Shown: positions 63,034 through 64,000 of the stretch, one piece after another
Position numbering within the stretch: the stretch's first letter is position 1
How the letters are laid out: every line of letters starts with the position of its first letter
NCBI GenBank assembly: GCA_016710595.1
Contig: JADJVM010000008.1
Coordinates: 372,001 to 436,000 of the forward strand
Length of the DNA stretch: 64,000 nt
DNA from: Niastella sp.
Lineage (GTDB): Bacteria > Bacteroidota > Bacteroidia > Chitinophagales > Chitinophagaceae
Direction of reading: 5' to 3'
Translations under genes and position numbers: made by a program
Notes under the pieces: model-generated
The model's input: the letters and a program-made list of their open reading frames with translations, nothing else
Told to the model about the DNA's origin: nothing
Database searches by the model: none

Positions 63034-63782
63034 CTCCATTTTGCTAATAAATTTCTGGCTTCTGTTTTTATGCGGGCATCATCTTCTGTTTTATTAGGCA
63101 ACAAAAGCAATGCTTTTAAATTTGCAATGGCCATATCCTTTTGATTATTTTTATGATAAGCTTTTGCAAGTTCCAGGTAGTTAAGTACAAAATCAGGTTT
63201 TATTTTTTTTGCCATATCATAAGCTTCAATTGCCTTTTTGAAACTTGCATTGGGTAATCCACCATAAAATACTTTGATGGCAGCTCTTTCTATCGCATTT
63301 AAATTACTTACTTCATAATTCCATTTGCCCAATACATGCCAGGCTTTAAAATTCTGCCGGTTGTATTTAATGGCAAAATCGGCATAATGCTTTATATCTT
63401 TTACGGCAGTAATTTTTTCTTTTCCTGATTTTAATAAAGCGATACGGCCCAGTGCAATGGCCATGCTTACATTGGCTTCATCATTTTGCGGGGCTAAAGC
63501 CAATGCCTTTTTGCTGTAAGATATGGCAGCTGCATAATAAGCATCCCGGTTATCTGTATTTGTTTCCCGGTTACCAATCCGGCTACAGAGTTCACTACAT
63601 TTTGTAAGTACATACACATTGCCGGGATCATGAACCAGGGCGAGTTTAAATTTTTCAAATGCCCCTTTTTCATTCGGTAGTGCTTCTAAATGTTCTGCTT
63701 CCTTAATAAAAGTAGCAGCATCTTGTGCAAAATTGGGTAAGGAACATAGGAAAATAAATATACAAACTAAAAAACCTTTCAT
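63030..63782 (-). CDS. Exported TPR-repeat protein
   Basis: A 250-aa protein with a signal peptide (LVCIFIFLCSLPNFAQ, about residue 19) and several tetratricopeptide-like helix pairs (GAFEKFKLALVHDPGNVYV, YYAAAISYSKKALALAPQND, AFKKAIEAYDMAKKIKPDFV-like and YLELAKAYHKNNQKDMAI). Such proteins act as scaffolds in the periplasm. Its start codon overlaps the folB stop by 4 nt (ATGA), so the two are transcribed and translated together, although no functional link is evident. Confidence 0.82.
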   Translation of the reverse strand: MKGFLVCIFIFLCSLPNFAQDAATFIKEAEHLEALPNEKGAFEKFKLALVHDPGNVYVLTKCSELCSRIGNRETNTDNRDAYYAAAISYSKKALALAPQNDEANVSMAIALGRIALLKSGKEKITAVKDIKHYADFAIKYNRQNFKAWHVLGKWNYEVSNLNAIERAAIKVFYGGLPNASFKKAIEAYDMAKKIKPDFVLNYLELAKAYHKNNQKDMAIANLKALLLLPNKTEDDARIKTEARNLLAKWS

Positions 63783-64000
63783 AGTAATACCTCGTATTCT
63801 TTAATGATAGAAACGCCAACACTCCCTGTAAAATTATTGATTGGTGGATTTAATTTGTTTATAGATATGTTAATTGATTTGATCCTGCGATCATAAGCGT
63901 TTAATTGATCACAAATATCCAAAGCAAGCGTTTCTAATAGCTTAACCGGCTTTTTAAAAATATCCCGGATAATTTGATGGAGCGCCACGTAATTAATGGT
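63779..64000 (-). CDS. folB: Dihydroneopterin aldolase, 5' end outside window
   Basis: The last 73 codons are present. TINYVALHQIIRDIFKKPVK, then LLETLALDICDQLNAYD, INISINKLNPPI and SVGVSIIKEYEVLL match the C-terminal half of FolB, including the catalytic-lysine-type strand and the final V-x-x-x. FolB converts dihydroneopterin to hydroxymethyl-dihydropterin in folate synthesis. The start lies beyond base 64000; an internal GTG at 63986-63988 is not the start. Confidence 0.85.
   Translation of the reverse strand, partial: TINYVALHQIIRDIFKKPVKLLETLALDICDQLNAYDRRIKSINISINKLNPPINNFTGSVGVSIIKEYEVLL

Noticed and set aside
1..64000. CRISPR arrays, rRNA and tRNA genes
   Set aside because: No regularly spaced short repeats were found; the only tRNA-like T arm seen (GGTTCGAGTCC) belongs to tmRNA.

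Overview
The window comes from a low-GC member of the Bacteroidota, most likely the family Chitinophagaceae (inferred from gene content, not from a database search). Supporting signs: type IX secretion (T9SS) C-terminal sorting domains, many promoters of the Bacteroidota form TAnnTTTG, few Shine-Dalgarno sites, a three-subunit sdhCAB of the b558 type, GH97 and GH31 alpha-glucosidases, and a tmRNA with a Bacteroidota-like tag ending in AMAA.

Layout. 1-6 kb: the 5' part (at least 1382 codons) of a giant secreted Ig-like repeat protein on the minus strand, then a T9SS cargo protein. 6-14.3 kb, minus strand: small cytoplasmic protein, M48 metalloprotease lipoprotein, plsY, prmA, GH31 glucosidase, pnp and rpsO. 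14.5-16.7 kb: two overlapping glycosyltransferases. 16.7-27.3 kb: an accessory region. 27.4-33.3 kb: ftsE, purM, ribF, holA and small unknowns. 33.3-44.5 kb, minus strand: a large outer-membrane protein, sdhCAB, a conserved small protein, a second T9SS cargo, murQ and an amino-sugar kinase. 44.7-50.2 kb, plus strand: S41 protease, VWA protein, two decayed genes, a DUF347 membrane protein and a barrel protein. 50.2-58 kb: ssrA, MutS-like ATPase, pcm, phosphohexomutase, DUF2279 protein and cystathionine beta-synthase. 58.3-64 kb: hutH, GH97, a BNR/YCF48-like protein, a TPR protein and the 3' end of folB.

The accessory region is the most notable part. A six-gene operon (Xre regulator, SIR2-domain protein, HerA-like ATPase, type III Mod methyltransferase, 116-aa unknown, type III Res) has gaps or overlaps of only 1-4 nt, so it is almost certainly one transcript. 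SIR2 plus HerA is a known anti-phage pair; here it sits in the same transcript as a type III restriction-modification system, with an extra small gene between mod and res. The operon is flanked by two copies of a long bipartite stem-loop whose inner stem is conserved and whose outer stem differs by paired changes. Outside these lies a 104-bp direct repeat about 8.95 kb apart. Remnants of a DDE transposase and an IS91-family transposase mark the edges. This looks like a mobile defence island.

The rest is mostly housekeeping: phospholipid, purine, flavin and respiratory genes, translation rescue, RNA decay, peptidoglycan-sugar recycling and polysaccharide use. Several promoters lie so close to the start codon (purM, ribF, the DUF2279 gene) that leaderless transcripts are plausible.
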